NCBI RefSeq assembly: GCF_021538675.1
Contig: NZ_JAJUKH010000001.1
Span: forward strand, 897,363 to 961,362
Length of the DNA: 64,000 nt
Source: Paenarthrobacter sp. AR 02
GTDB taxonomy: Bacteria; Actinomycetota; Actinomycetes; Actinomycetales; Micrococcaceae
Direction of reading: 5' to 3'
Shown here: positions 26,785 to 35,346 of the stretch, piece after piece
How the letters are laid out: each line of letters starts with the position of its first letter
How positions within the stretch are numbered: position 1 is the first letter of the stretch
Program-made: the position numbers and the translations under genes
The notes under the pieces: model-generated
Databases searched by the model: none
What the model saw: the letters and a program-made list of their open reading frames with translations, nothing else
Told to the model about the DNA's origin: nothing

Positions 26785-28146
26785 CTACTCCGTGAAAGCG
26801 TCCGCCATATCCAGGACTTCATCCAGGATGGCCAGGCCCGCCCGGGCATCCTCCACGCTGATGTTGCAGGGCGGAACCACGTGGATCCGGTTGAAGTTCG
26901 CGAACGGGATGAGGCCGCGCGACTTGCAGGCCGCCACCAGTTGGTTCATCTCGGGGCTGGAGGAACCGTACGGCGCCAGCGGCTCCTTCGTGGCACGGTT
27001 CCTGACCAGCTCGATGGCCCAAAAGACGCCCTTGCCCCGCACTTCGCCCACAGAACGGTGACGTTCAGCGAATCCTGCGAGCGCCGGGCCGATCACGTCT
27101 GTGCCGAGGCTTTCCGCGTGCTGCACAATGCCTTCACGTTCCATGGCGTTGATGGTGGCCACCGCTGCGGCCGTGGCCAGTGGGTGACCGGAGTAGGTCA
27201 ATCCGCCGGGATAGGCCCTGGTGCCAAAGGTGGCTGCGATGTCAGGGTTGATGGCTACGCCACCCAGCGGGACATAACCGGAGTTCACGCCCTTGGCAAA
27301 GGTGAGCAGGTCCGGGACGACGTCAAAATGCTCGACGGCGAACCACTTGCCTGTGCGTCCGAAACCGGCCATGACCTCGTCGGCGATGAAGACGATCCCG
27401 TGCTTGGTGCACAGCTCCCGGACCCCCTGCATGTAGCCTGCCGGCGGGACGTAGATCCCGGCCGTTCCGGGGATGCTCTCCATCATGATCGCGGCGATGC
27501 TGGAGGGGCCTTCGAACTCGATGAGCTGTTCCAGGTGCTCCAATGCACGTTGGGATTCCTCTGCCTCCGTGGCCGAGTGGAAGGCCGTGCGGTAGAGATA
27601 GGGCGGGAAGAAGTGGATGGTGCCGGTGGATGCGTTGTCGCTGGCCCACCTCCGGGGGTCGCCGGTGATGTTGACCGCCAGATGTGTTCCGCCATGGTAC
27701 GAGCGGTAGGCGGACAGGACTTTGTGGCGGCCTGTGTGCAGCCTGGCCATCCGGACTGCGTGCTCGTTGGCGTCGGCCCCACCGTTGGTGAAGAAGATCC
27801 GGTCCAGCTCCCCCGGGGTCCGTTCCGCGATCAGACGTGCGGCCTCCGATCGTGCGTCGTTGACGTAGCTGGGGGCAATCGTGCACAGCTTGGCTGCTTG
27901 CGCCGCGATCGCCGCCACAACGGCCGGGTGCTGGTGCCCGATGTTCGTATTCACCAGCTGGGACGAGAAGTCCAGGTACTTGTTGCCCTCACCGTCCCAG
28001 ATGTGCGACCCCTGTGCTGCGCTGATGACCATCGGGTCCAAGGTGTCCTGCGCTGACCAGGAGTGGAAGACGTGCTTGCGGTCCAGTTCGTAGGCGCGTT
28101 GGGCTGCCTCGGGGTCCGTGAGTGATGGTTCGAGGATGGCGGTCAT
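26785..28146 (-). CDS. Class III aminotransferase (probable beta-alanine/omega-amino acid:pyruvate type)
   Basis: A 453-residue PLP fold-type I enzyme. Key segments are YRSYHGGTHLA, FIADEVMAGFGRTGKWF (Asp binding the pyridine nitrogen) and LTFAKGVNSGYVPLGG with the Schiff-base Lys. AGGA precedes the ATG. It is co-directional with and 26 bases downstream of a methylmalonate-semialdehyde dehydrogenase gene. That pairing commonly converts beta-alanine, or another omega-amino acid, to a semialdehyde and then to acetyl- or propionyl-CoA. The substrate is inferred from this context and from the divergent PucR regulator. Confidence 0.88.
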   Translation of the reverse strand: MTAILEPSLTDPEAAQRAYELDRKHVFHSWSAQDTLDPMVISAAQGSHIWDGEGNKYLDFSSQLVNTNIGHQHPAVVAAIAAQAAKLCTIAPSYVNDARSEAARLIAERTPGELDRIFFTNGGADANEHAVRMARLHTGRHKVLSAYRSYHGGTHLAVNITGDPRRWASDNASTGTIHFFPPYLYRTAFHSATEAEESQRALEHLEQLIEFEGPSSIAAIMMESIPGTAGIYVPPAGYMQGVRELCTKHGIVFIADEVMAGFGRTGKWFAVEHFDVVPDLLTFAKGVNSGYVPLGGVAINPDIAATFGTRAYPGGLTYSGHPLATAAAVATINAMEREGIVQHAESLGTDVIGPALAGFAERHRSVGEVRGKGVFWAIELVRNRATKEPLAPYGSSSPEMNQLVAACKSRGLIPFANFNRIHVVPPCNISVEDARAGLAILDEVLDMADAFTE

Positions 28147-28172
28147 GATGGTTGTCCTGACGTCGTCGGCGT

Positions 28173-29660
28173 TTAGGAGTTCTGTGGGAAACCGAGGTTG
28201 ATCCCGCCGTGGCTGGGGTCCAGCCAGCGGGTAGTGACGGCCTTGCCGCGGGTGAAGAAGCCAACGCCCTCCGTGCCGTGGGCGTGCGTGTCACCGAACA
28301 AGGAGTTCTTCCAGCCCCCGAACGAGTAGTAGGCCATGGGTACGGGGACGGGAACGTTGATGCCCACCATGCCCACCTCAACCTCGTTCTCGAAACGGCG
28401 GGCGGCGCCGCCGTCGTTGGTGAAAATCGCGGTGCCGTTGCCGTACGGGTTGGCGTTGATGGTGGCGAGCGCCTCGTCGTAGCTGTCCACCCGGACCACC
28501 GAGAGCACCGGCCCGAAGATCTCGTCCTGGTAGATGGACATGTCGGTGGTGACGTGATCAAACAGTGTTGGGCCGACGAAGAAGCCATCGCCTTCGGCAT
28601 CGGGGATGATGCCGCGGCCGTCGACCACCAGCGTGGCACCGGCGGCTTCACCGGCGTCGACGTAACCCGATACCTTGTCCCTGTGCTGGGAGGTGACCAA
28701 GGGGCCCATGTCGCAACCGCGCAGCCCATCGCCGGTGCGCAGGTTCCGGGCGCGGTCAGCGATCCTGTCCACCAGTGCGTCCGCGATCTCGCCTACAGCC
28801 AGGAGCGCCGAAACAGCCATGCACCGTTCGCCTGCGGACCCAAAGCCGGCGTTGATTGCGGCGTCGGCAGCGAGGTCCAGGTCGGCGTCGGGAAGGACAA
28901 TCATGTGGTTCTTCGCCCCGCCCAAAGCCTGGACCCGCTTGCCGTGGGCGGTGGCGGTCTCGTAGACATACTTGGCGATCGGGGTGGAGCCCACGAAAGA
29001 GACGGCTTTGACGTCCGGGTGCGTCAGCAAGGTATCAACCGCGACCTTGTCGCCGTGCAGGACGTTGAATACGCCGTCGGGCAGGCCGGCTTCCTTCCAC
29101 AGCTCGGCCACCCAGTTGACGGCCGAGGGGTCCTTTTCGCTCGGTTTGATGATGACGGTGTTGCCAGCGGCGATCGCGATCGGGAAGAACCACATGGGGA
29201 CCATCGCCGGGAAGTTGAAGGGGCTGATAATTGCGACCGGGCCCAGTGCTTGCCGGATGGAGTGGATGTCCACTTTGGTGGAGGCGTTTTCGGTGTAGCT
29301 GCCTTTGAGCAGGTGCGGGATACCGCACGCGAACTCCACCACTTCCTGTCCGCGGGTCACCTCGCCCAGAGCATCGTCCAGGACCTTTCCATGCTCGGAG
29401 GTGATGATCGCAGCAAGCTCGTCCTTGCGGGAGTTGAGGAGCTCGCGGAAAGCGAAAAGGATCTGGGTGCGGCGCGCCAGGGAGGTTTCGCGCCAAGCCG
29501 GGAAAGCGGCTTTCGCGGCAGCGACGGCGGCGTTGCCGTCCTCGACGCTGGCCAAGGCGACCTGTCCGGTCACCTTCCCGGTGGCAGGGTTGGTGACAGA
29601 AGCGGTGCGGTCGCCCGCCGGGACGTAGCTGCCGTTGATCCAGTGCTCGATGGTGTTCAA
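28173..29660 (-). CDS. mmsA: CoA-acylating methylmalonate-semialdehyde dehydrogenase
   Basis: A 495-residue aldehyde dehydrogenase of the MmsA/IolA type, which turns malonate or methylmalonate semialdehyde plus CoA into acetyl- or propionyl-CoA. NAD-site SFVGSTPIAKYVY, catalytic-Cys GSAGERCMAVS and MmsA-typical FNFPAMVPMWFFPIAIA are present. TTG 29660 is preferred because AAGGAG sits 5 bases upstream and the family N-terminus (IEHWINGSYV) begins here; TTG 29690 would add ten residues. It leads an operon with the aminotransferase and is divergent from a PucR-type regulator. Confidence 0.92.
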   Translation of the reverse strand: MNTIEHWINGSYVPAGDRTASVTNPATGKVTGQVALASVEDGNAAVAAAKAAFPAWRETSLARRTQILFAFRELLNSRKDELAAIITSEHGKVLDDALGEVTRGQEVVEFACGIPHLLKGSYTENASTKVDIHSIRQALGPVAIISPFNFPAMVPMWFFPIAIAAGNTVIIKPSEKDPSAVNWVAELWKEAGLPDGVFNVLHGDKVAVDTLLTHPDVKAVSFVGSTPIAKYVYETATAHGKRVQALGGAKNHMIVLPDADLDLAADAAINAGFGSAGERCMAVSALLAVGEIADALVDRIADRARNLRTGDGLRGCDMGPLVTSQHRDKVSGYVDAGEAAGATLVVDGRGIIPDAEGDGFFVGPTLFDHVTTDMSIYQDEIFGPVLSVVRVDSYDEALATINANPYGNGTAIFTNDGGAARRFENEVEVGMVGINVPVPVPMAYYSFGGWKNSLFGDTHAHGTEGVGFFTRGKAVTTRWLDPSHGGINLGFPQNS

Positions 29661-29750
29661 GAGTTCTCCTTGGTAGGTGGCCTGGGACAAGTCTTGCCGC
29701 GCACCACCGCTTATATAAGGAGACGTCTGTAAGGTTATTTGACTGCGCCC

Positions 29751-29763
29751 TTACACTGTGTAA
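29751..29763. promoter_or_regulatory. Perfect palindrome at the start of the PucR gene
   Basis: TTACACTGTGTAA is a perfect 13-bp palindrome ending at the base before the PucR ATG. It contains the likely -10 box (TACACT, 29752-29757), 6 bases before the start codon, so the mRNA is probably leaderless. The palindrome could be an autoregulatory operator. A second short palindrome, AGACGTCT, lies at 29721-29728 nearer mmsA. Confidence 0.45.
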
Positions 29764-31434
29764 ATGCTTCCTACCGTCGGTGCCGTCCTCGAACTCCCCG
29801 TGCTGCGCGCCGCGGATCCCCTTGTGCTCGGCAGCGCAAACGGTTTGGACGCACCGGTCCGCTGGGTGCACGTCAGCGAAATACTCGACGTCGGCGGGCT
29901 GCTGTCGGGCGGGGAGCTGGTGCTCACCACCGGACTGGAGCTGGAAAAATCACCGGAAGCATCGGCGTCGTTCATTGACTCCCTGGAGGCCGCCGGAGCG
30001 GCCGGCCTGATCGTGGAACTCGTCGGCCAGCGGCAACGCAGCCGGAAAGCCCTGGAGGAAGCAGCCCGTACGGCCTCGATTCCCGTGGTCATCGTGGAAC
30101 GCCGGGTCCGGTTCGTCCAGGTCACCGAGATCGTCCACAGGATGATCGTCGCGGACCAACTTGAGCGCGTCGAACGGGCCCGGGACGTCCATGAGGCATT
30201 CACTGTGCTGAGCCTGGAAAGCGCAGACACCCAACGCGTCGTGGAGCAGGCGGCCACGATGATCGGCGCCCCTGTCGTGTTGGAGGACCTCTCGCACTTG
30301 GTGCTCGCCTATGCGGGCCGGCACGTGACCACCACCGACCTTCTGGACGATTGGGAGCGACGCTCCAGGACCACGCCGTTTCCGTTGCTCACCGGCCGGT
30401 CCGGGCCGGAGCTGTGGCTGCAGGCAGCGGTGGGAGTGAGGCAACAAGTATGGGGCAGGCTGGTGGTGCCAATGCCTCCGGCCGCCCTGGACGCCGATGA
30501 GGACATGGCCGTCATGGTTCTTGAGCGGGCCGCCCAGACCCTGGCGATCAACCGCTTGGCGGACCGCGACCAGCGCGAGCTTAGCCATCACGCCCAGGCC
30601 GGACTCCTTAACTCGCTGCGCCAACCCCGTGGGCTCAGTGAGGCGGAGGCCCTGGCACGGGCGGGTTCACTGGGCCTGAAACGCTCCTCCTACTACGTGC
30701 CGCTCGTTTTCCGGACCGCCTTTCAGGCATGGGGTTCACCTGTGCTGCCCGCAGACCCCCTCGCCGGGCAGCAGGACGAACGCGAACTTCTGGAGCGGCT
30801 TGCCAAGGCGTTGAAGTCCACCGCCGGAACAGCCTTGGCGGCAAGCATCCAGTCAGGTTCGGTGGGAATGATCCTTGCCCTTCCGGCCCGGCAGCAAGAG
30901 GAGACCACGCTGCGGATACTGGCCGAAGCCGCTGCGGGGCCCGGGGTTGAGGCCAGCTCCGGCATCAGCCAGACGCCCGCAGTCCCCCCGGCCTGGATCA
31001 TCGGAGTGGGCCGCATGAAAGCCACGCTGCTGGAAGCCGCTGCGGGCATTGACGAAGCCGCCCATATAGCTGAAAGTGCTGCCACGCTGCGGGAAACAGG
31101 CAAGCCCTACTATCGCGCCACGGATGTGCGCCTTCGCGGGCTGCTGGCCCTGTTGCGCAAGGATCCCCGCGTCCAGCAATTCGTGGAATCGGAGTTGTCC
31201 GCAGTCCTCCGGGCTGACGCCGAGGGCAAGGGCGAATACCTGGAGCTGTTGGGGCTATACCTCGGATCCGGCGGCAACAAGGCCGCTATGGCGCGCAGCG
31301 GCTTCCTGAGCCGGCCAACCCTTTATGCCCGGCTCGCCAAGCTGGAGGAACTGTTGGCTGTAGACCTGGACGACCCCGAATCGCGCACCTCACTGCACGT
31401 AGCACTCCTGGCCTACCTGACCCGGGGACAGTAA
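29764..31434 (+). CDS. PucR-family transcriptional regulator
   Basis: A 556-residue regulator. The N-terminal PucR domain is at about residues 1-125 (ELPVLRAADPLVLGSANGLD through VVIVERRVRF), followed by a variable middle. The C-terminal HTH_30 helix-turn-helix is at about residues 490-545 (YLGSGGNKAAMARSGFLSRP, TLYARLAKLEELLAVDLDD). Such proteins control purine, GABA and beta-alanine genes. It is divergent from mmsA and the aminotransferase, which it probably regulates. No ribosome site precedes the ATG; a -10-like TACACT is 6 bases upstream, which suggests a leaderless message. Confidence 0.87.
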   Translation: MLPTVGAVLELPVLRAADPLVLGSANGLDAPVRWVHVSEILDVGGLLSGGELVLTTGLELEKSPEASASFIDSLEAAGAAGLIVELVGQRQRSRKALEEAARTASIPVVIVERRVRFVQVTEIVHRMIVADQLERVERARDVHEAFTVLSLESADTQRVVEQAATMIGAPVVLEDLSHLVLAYAGRHVTTTDLLDDWERRSRTTPFPLLTGRSGPELWLQAAVGVRQQVWGRLVVPMPPAALDADEDMAVMVLERAAQTLAINRLADRDQRELSHHAQAGLLNSLRQPRGLSEAEALARAGSLGLKRSSYYVPLVFRTAFQAWGSPVLPADPLAGQQDERELLERLAKALKSTAGTALAASIQSGSVGMILALPARQQEETTLRILAEAAAGPGVEASSGISQTPAVPPAWIIGVGRMKATLLEAAAGIDEAAHIAESAATLRETGKPYYRATDVRLRGLLALLRKDPRVQQFVESELSAVLRADAEGKGEYLELLGLYLGSGGNKAAMARSGFLSRPTLYARLAKLEELLAVDLDDPESRTSLHVALLAYLTRGQ

Positions 31435-31463
31435 GGGGCCGGCAGTAATGCGACCATTGACGG

Positions 31464-32381
31464 ATGGCCAAGCCCTTCACCCTCACGCAACTGCGGTACT
31501 TCGCTGTTGTGGCCGAACTCGAGAACATGACAGCAGCGGCTCAGCGGCTGATGGTGACGCAGTCAGCACTATCCGCGGCCATGGCACAGTTGGAGACGAG
31601 CCTCGCAACACAGCTGTTCGTTCGCCACAAGTCCCGGGGTCTGCGGTTGACGCAGAGCGGCCGGCAATTCGCCAAGGATATTGCGTCATTCCTTGAGCAG
31701 GCAGATTCGCTGTACGAGTCCGCACGCGGCATGTCAGCAACGCTTGTGGGCGAGTTGAAGGTTGGCGTTTTCGCCCCCCTTGCCCCGTTCCGCCTTCCAG
31801 CGATCCTGCAAACCTTCGAAACGCGGCATCCCGGCGTCGAAGTCTCCATTCTGGAAGCGGACCTGGCAACGTTGCAGGAGGCGCTCATGGATGGCCGTTG
31901 CGATGTGGCCCTCACTTACGGACTGGGCCTCGGCAAGGGATTCACGTACAAGGTGGTGGAGCGCGTCCCGCCACACGTCCTGGTCCATGAGGGACATCCC
32001 GCCGCAGCTCGCCCGGAGCGCGAAATTTCGCTGAAGGAGCTCGACGGCGAGCCTTCAGTTGTGTTGGACCTTCCCCACAGCCGGGAGTACTACGAGCAGC
32101 TGTACGCCACGGCTGGGGTGGTCCAGAACGTCAGGCATAGGTTCGCAGGCTACGAGACAGTTCGTTCCTTCGTCGCGAAGGGCCATGGTTATGCGATCCT
32201 CAACCAGCGGCTCCACAGCGACGTCACCTACTCGGGCGGCAAGGTGGTGCTGTTGGCGCTGACAAACAACTTCCCACCGATCGAAGTGATGCTGGTCCGG
32301 CCCCAGGGGGTCCAAGCCACCAGGCGGGTGTTGGCGTTCGAGGAGACGTGCTTGACGTTGTACGGAGCGCCGCGCGGCTAG
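31464..32381 (+). CDS. LysR-family transcriptional regulator
   Basis: A 305-residue LysR regulator. The N-terminal winged helix is FTLTQLRYFAVVAELENMTA, continuing AQRLMVTQSALSAAM. The effector domain begins near residue 90 (GELKVGVFAPLAPFRLPAIL). It lies co-directionally upstream of the small ORF, MFS carrier, M20 hydrolase and amidase genes, separated by about 190 bases with a CRP-type site, so it may control them. The effector is unknown. Confidence 0.87.
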   Translation: MAKPFTLTQLRYFAVVAELENMTAAAQRLMVTQSALSAAMAQLETSLATQLFVRHKSRGLRLTQSGRQFAKDIASFLEQADSLYESARGMSATLVGELKVGVFAPLAPFRLPAILQTFETRHPGVEVSILEADLATLQEALMDGRCDVALTYGLGLGKGFTYKVVERVPPHVLVHEGHPAAARPEREISLKELDGEPSVVLDLPHSREYYEQLYATAGVVQNVRHRFAGYETVRSFVAKGHGYAILNQRLHSDVTYSGGKVVLLALTNNFPPIEVMLVRPQGVQATRRVLAFEETCLTLYGAPRG

Positions 32382-32442
32382 ATCCGACTACGAAACCATC
32401 GAAAAAAACGATTGCAGAATCAAAAACAATCAATTGGACATG

Positions 32443-32458
32443 TGTGACGTGGATCACC
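32443..32458 (+). promoter_or_regulatory. CRP/GlxR-type binding site
   Basis: TGTGACGTGGATCACC matches the TGTGA-N6-TCACA consensus at nine of ten arm bases. It lies about 115 bases before the 49-codon ORF, in the non-coding gap 32382-32573. It suggests cAMP/GlxR-linked control of the carrier-amidohydrolase operon. No clear -35/-10 pair was found nearby. Confidence 0.5.
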
Positions 32459-32573
32459 GATGGTTGAACGAGTCCGGCACCTGCAGGGTCCGAGGAGCCC
32501 CTCGAAAGCCCGCAATTGCAGGAAAGCGACCTCGGCCGGACCCCGGTTTGCCATCTTGATCAGAGGAGATTCG

Positions 32574-32723
32574 ATGGTACAGAACAGCGTCGAAAATGTC
32601 TGGGCGGTTTCCCCGCACGGACCTACCAGCAACAGTGAAGCAATAATTGACGAAATCATTTCCCACGGCCGCAACACTGCTTCGGCTACAGGAAACATGG
32701 ACAACCTAGCGTGGCAGTCATGA
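32574..32723 (+). CDS. 49-residue small protein coupled to the MFS gene
   Basis: A short frame with a strong ribosome site (AGAGGAGA, 4 bases before ATG) whose TGA overlaps the MFS ATG by four bases (ATGA). The product is polar and acidic with no membrane segment or signal; its central part is NSEAIIDEIISHGRNTASAT. It resembles no family I recognise. It could be a genuine small protein or an initiation device for the carrier, whose own ATG lacks a close ribosome site. Confidence 0.5.
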   Translation: MVQNSVENVWAVSPHGPTSNSEAIIDEIISHGRNTASATGNMDNLAWQS

Positions 32724-34069
32724 CCCTCAACAAGATCGCCGAACAAGATCCCGCCCAGGTGCCCACGCCTTCAGCGGCCACAGCTGGAGACAAAACCACG
32801 TCCTCGAGAATGCAGCGGCGTGTTTTGGCTGGCGGCAGCGTCGGCCAGTTCATCGAGTTCTACGACTTCACCCTTTACGGCCTCACCGCCGTGGTGTTCT
32901 CCCAACTTTTCTTCCCGGGCAGCAACCCGCTGACAGCGATGCTGGCAACGTTCGCCACCTTTGGCGTGGCTTTCGTGGTCCGACCCCTCGGCGGCCTCTA
33001 CTTCGGCGCTTTGGGCGACCGGATCGGCCGGCGCCGCGTTCTCACCATCACCCTCATCGCAATCGGCGGAGCTACAGCCCTCATGGGGTTGCTCCCCACA
33101 TACGCCCAAATTGGGGCCTGGGCCCCGACCCTCCTGGTTCTCTGCCGACTGATTCAAGGCTTCTCGGCGGGTGGCGAATCCGTTGGCGCCCCGTCTTTCG
33201 TGTTTGAGCACGCGCCGGTCAACAAACGGGGTTTCTGGCTCAACATCACCATCGCAGCGACAGCTCTGCCCTCGGTGGTTGCAGGGTCCATGATCCTGAT
33301 CCTCAGTCAATCCATGCCCAACTCAGCCTTCATGGATTGGGGGTGGCGCCTCCCGTTCCTGCTGGCGCTCCCCTTGGCTTTGTTCGGAGTCTGGATCCGC
33401 AGCCGCACAGAAGAAAGCGAAGCCTTCAAGAAGGCACAGTCCGGCCAGACCAAGGAATTCAGCCCCATTCGTGAGGCATTCCGTGAAAACAAGCTCCGAA
33501 TGTTGCAAGTCATCTTTGTCATGGGCCTGACAGCCATGGGCTTCTATTTCCTGTCCGCCTATTTCGTCTCCTATGTTCAGACGACAGGGAAACTGAGCCG
33601 CGAACAGTCACTCATGGTCAACGCTGCAGCACTGGCGCTCTATGCGATCCTCCTGCCCATCGGCGGGCGGCTCGGGGATCGATTCGGCCGCAAGCCCATG
33701 CTGATCGCCGGCTCCGCTTCCTTGGCTTTGCTGTCCATCCCGAGCTTCATGCTCGTGACCAGCGGCAGCCTGCCCCTTGCACTGCTCGGCCAGTCGATCT
33801 TCGTGGTGGCACTCTGCGTCTACGGTGGCGGCTGCTATACGTTCTTCGTCGAGATCTTCACAACCAATACCCGCTTCACCTCTGCAGCAGTCAGCTACAA
33901 CGGGGCATATGCGATCTTTGGAGGCACCGCCCCGCTGATCGGCACCGCACTCGTAGGCGCTACGGGTGTGCCACACGCGCCGGGCCTGTACATGGCGGCA
34001 GCCGCCGGCGTCGTACTTCTGCTGATTCTCTTCACCAAAGTGCCGGAGACCCGCGGCCGTATGGGCTGA
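32720..34069 (+). CDS. MFS transporter, metabolite:proton symporter type
   Basis: A 449-residue carrier of the MHS branch of the major facilitator superfamily, with about 12 membrane segments. GQFIEFYDFTLYG in segment 1 and the loop motif GALGDRIGRRRVL are typical of metabolite/H+ symporters (ProP/ShiA-like). A second loop motif GRLGDRFGRKPML is present. ATG 32720 overlaps the preceding small frame; GTG 32711 is a possible start. It is followed by an M20 carbamoylase and an amidase, so uptake of a carbamoyl or amide compound is likely. Confidence 0.88.
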   Translation: MTLNKIAEQDPAQVPTPSAATAGDKTTSSRMQRRVLAGGSVGQFIEFYDFTLYGLTAVVFSQLFFPGSNPLTAMLATFATFGVAFVVRPLGGLYFGALGDRIGRRRVLTITLIAIGGATALMGLLPTYAQIGAWAPTLLVLCRLIQGFSAGGESVGAPSFVFEHAPVNKRGFWLNITIAATALPSVVAGSMILILSQSMPNSAFMDWGWRLPFLLALPLALFGVWIRSRTEESEAFKKAQSGQTKEFSPIREAFRENKLRMLQVIFVMGLTAMGFYFLSAYFVSYVQTTGKLSREQSLMVNAAALALYAILLPIGGRLGDRFGRKPMLIAGSASLALLSIPSFMLVTSGSLPLALLGQSIFVVALCVYGGGCYTFFVEIFTTNTRFTSAAVSYNGAYAIFGGTAPLIGTALVGATGVPHAPGLYMAAAAGVVLLLILFTKVPETRGRMG

Positions 34070-34113
34070 AACCCGCCGAGCCCGCCGCACTTCATAGCAT
34101 CCTAAGGACTTCA

Positions 34114-35346
34114 ATGACTTCCTCACCTTTTCTCCAGGACTTCCACCATGTGGCCACTATTGGCGCGACAGCCAACCACGGCGTTGATCGCCAAGCCGCG
34201 ACGCCGGATGATGCCAGGACCCGTGACTGGTTCGGCCAATGGATTCACGACGCCGGATGGCAGCTTCAAGTGGACGGCATTGGCAATATGTTCGGGCTGC
34301 TTGAGTGGACACCCGGGGCCCCTTTTATCCTGATCGGTTCTCATCTGGACAGCCAGCCACTCGGTGGCCGGTTCGACGGAGCGTACGGTGTGGTTGCGGC
34401 CCTGCACGCTGCCCACGCCATCGACCTGGAAGTCACCGCCACCGGCAGTGCACCCCGGTTCAATCTGGCCGTCGTTAACTGGTTCAACGAGGAGGGGGGC
34501 CGGTTCGCGCCGTCCGTCATGGGGAGTTCCGTCTTTACAGGACTGTTTGACCTTGAACAGATGCTTTCCGTCCGGGATCTGCAGGGCGTCTCGGTCCGTG
34601 ACGCCCTGCACGGCATCGGATACCTGGGCACAGATGCGGGTCCGGAGGCCGCCGGCTACGCGGAAATCCATATAGAGCAGGGACGCATCCTGGAACGTGA
34701 AGGCATCAGCATAGGTTTGGTGGACAGCAGCTGGTACACGCAGAAGCTGGATATCGAAGTGCTCGGCGAGCAGTCCCACACTGGTGCAACCGCCATGGCA
34801 GACAGGCACGACGCGCTGGTGGCGGCATCGAAAATCATCCTCATGGTCCATGAGGTCACCAAGGACTTTGAAGAGGAAGCGTTGGTCTCTTCCGTGGGGC
34901 AGCTAACCCTGGAGCCCAACTCCCCCATCGTCGTAGCACGCCGGGTGCACCTGGTCGCTGATCTGAGGTCGGGCGACCCGGAGATCGTCAATGCGGCCCG
35001 GGCCACTTTGCTGGGCGATATCGAGACGCTGGCCGCTGACCATGACATCAAAATCAACGTCAAGGACTTTGACATCCGCCCCATCAGGCGATTCCCGGAA
35101 GCCGGACTGGAATTGTCAGCCAAGATCGCCGCCAACCTTGGGCTGTCTTCCCGCCGCATCCAGACGATGGCCGGGCATGACTCCGTGGCCATGAACACCG
35201 CAGTTCCGTCTGTGATGCTGTTTGTCCCGAGTGTGGACGGCGTATCGCACTGCGAGCGCGAGTTCACCACCGATCAGGACATGGTGACGGGCGTGGAGAT
35301 GCTGACGGGTGTTGCCCGTGAGCTATTGCAGGGAGCGCTGGCATGA
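34114..35346 (+). CDS. M20-family Zn-dependent hydrolase (N-carbamoyl amino acid hydrolase/allantoate amidohydrolase type)
   Basis: A 410-residue amidohydrolase of the hydantoinase/carbamoylase branch of M20. Metal-site elements are GSHLDSQPLGGRFDGAYGV (His/Asp), NWFNEEGGRFAPSVMGSS (Glu) and EIHIEQGRILE (His). A dimerisation domain with GEQSHTGATAMADR and late MAGHDSVAM completes it. Relatives cleave N-carbamoyl-beta-alanine, N-carbamoyl-L-amino acids or allantoate to release ammonia and CO2. The amidase start lies inside its stop (ATGA). Which substrate is used cannot be fixed from the sequence. Confidence 0.88.
   Translation: MTSSPFLQDFHHVATIGATANHGVDRQAATPDDARTRDWFGQWIHDAGWQLQVDGIGNMFGLLEWTPGAPFILIGSHLDSQPLGGRFDGAYGVVAALHAAHAIDLEVTATGSAPRFNLAVVNWFNEEGGRFAPSVMGSSVFTGLFDLEQMLSVRDLQGVSVRDALHGIGYLGTDAGPEAAGYAEIHIEQGRILEREGISIGLVDSSWYTQKLDIEVLGEQSHTGATAMADRHDALVAASKIILMVHEVTKDFEEEALVSSVGQLTLEPNSPIVVARRVHLVADLRSGDPEIVNAARATLLGDIETLAADHDIKINVKDFDIRPIRRFPEAGLELSAKIAANLGLSSRRIQTMAGHDSVAMNTAVPSVMLFVPSVDGVSHCEREFTTDQDMVTGVEMLTGVARELLQGALA

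Noticed and set aside
26881..29732. Two long plus-strand frames (391 and 507 codons)
   Set aside because: They are antisense to the aminotransferase and mmsA genes, which carry clear active-site motifs. The frames have no recognisable motif.
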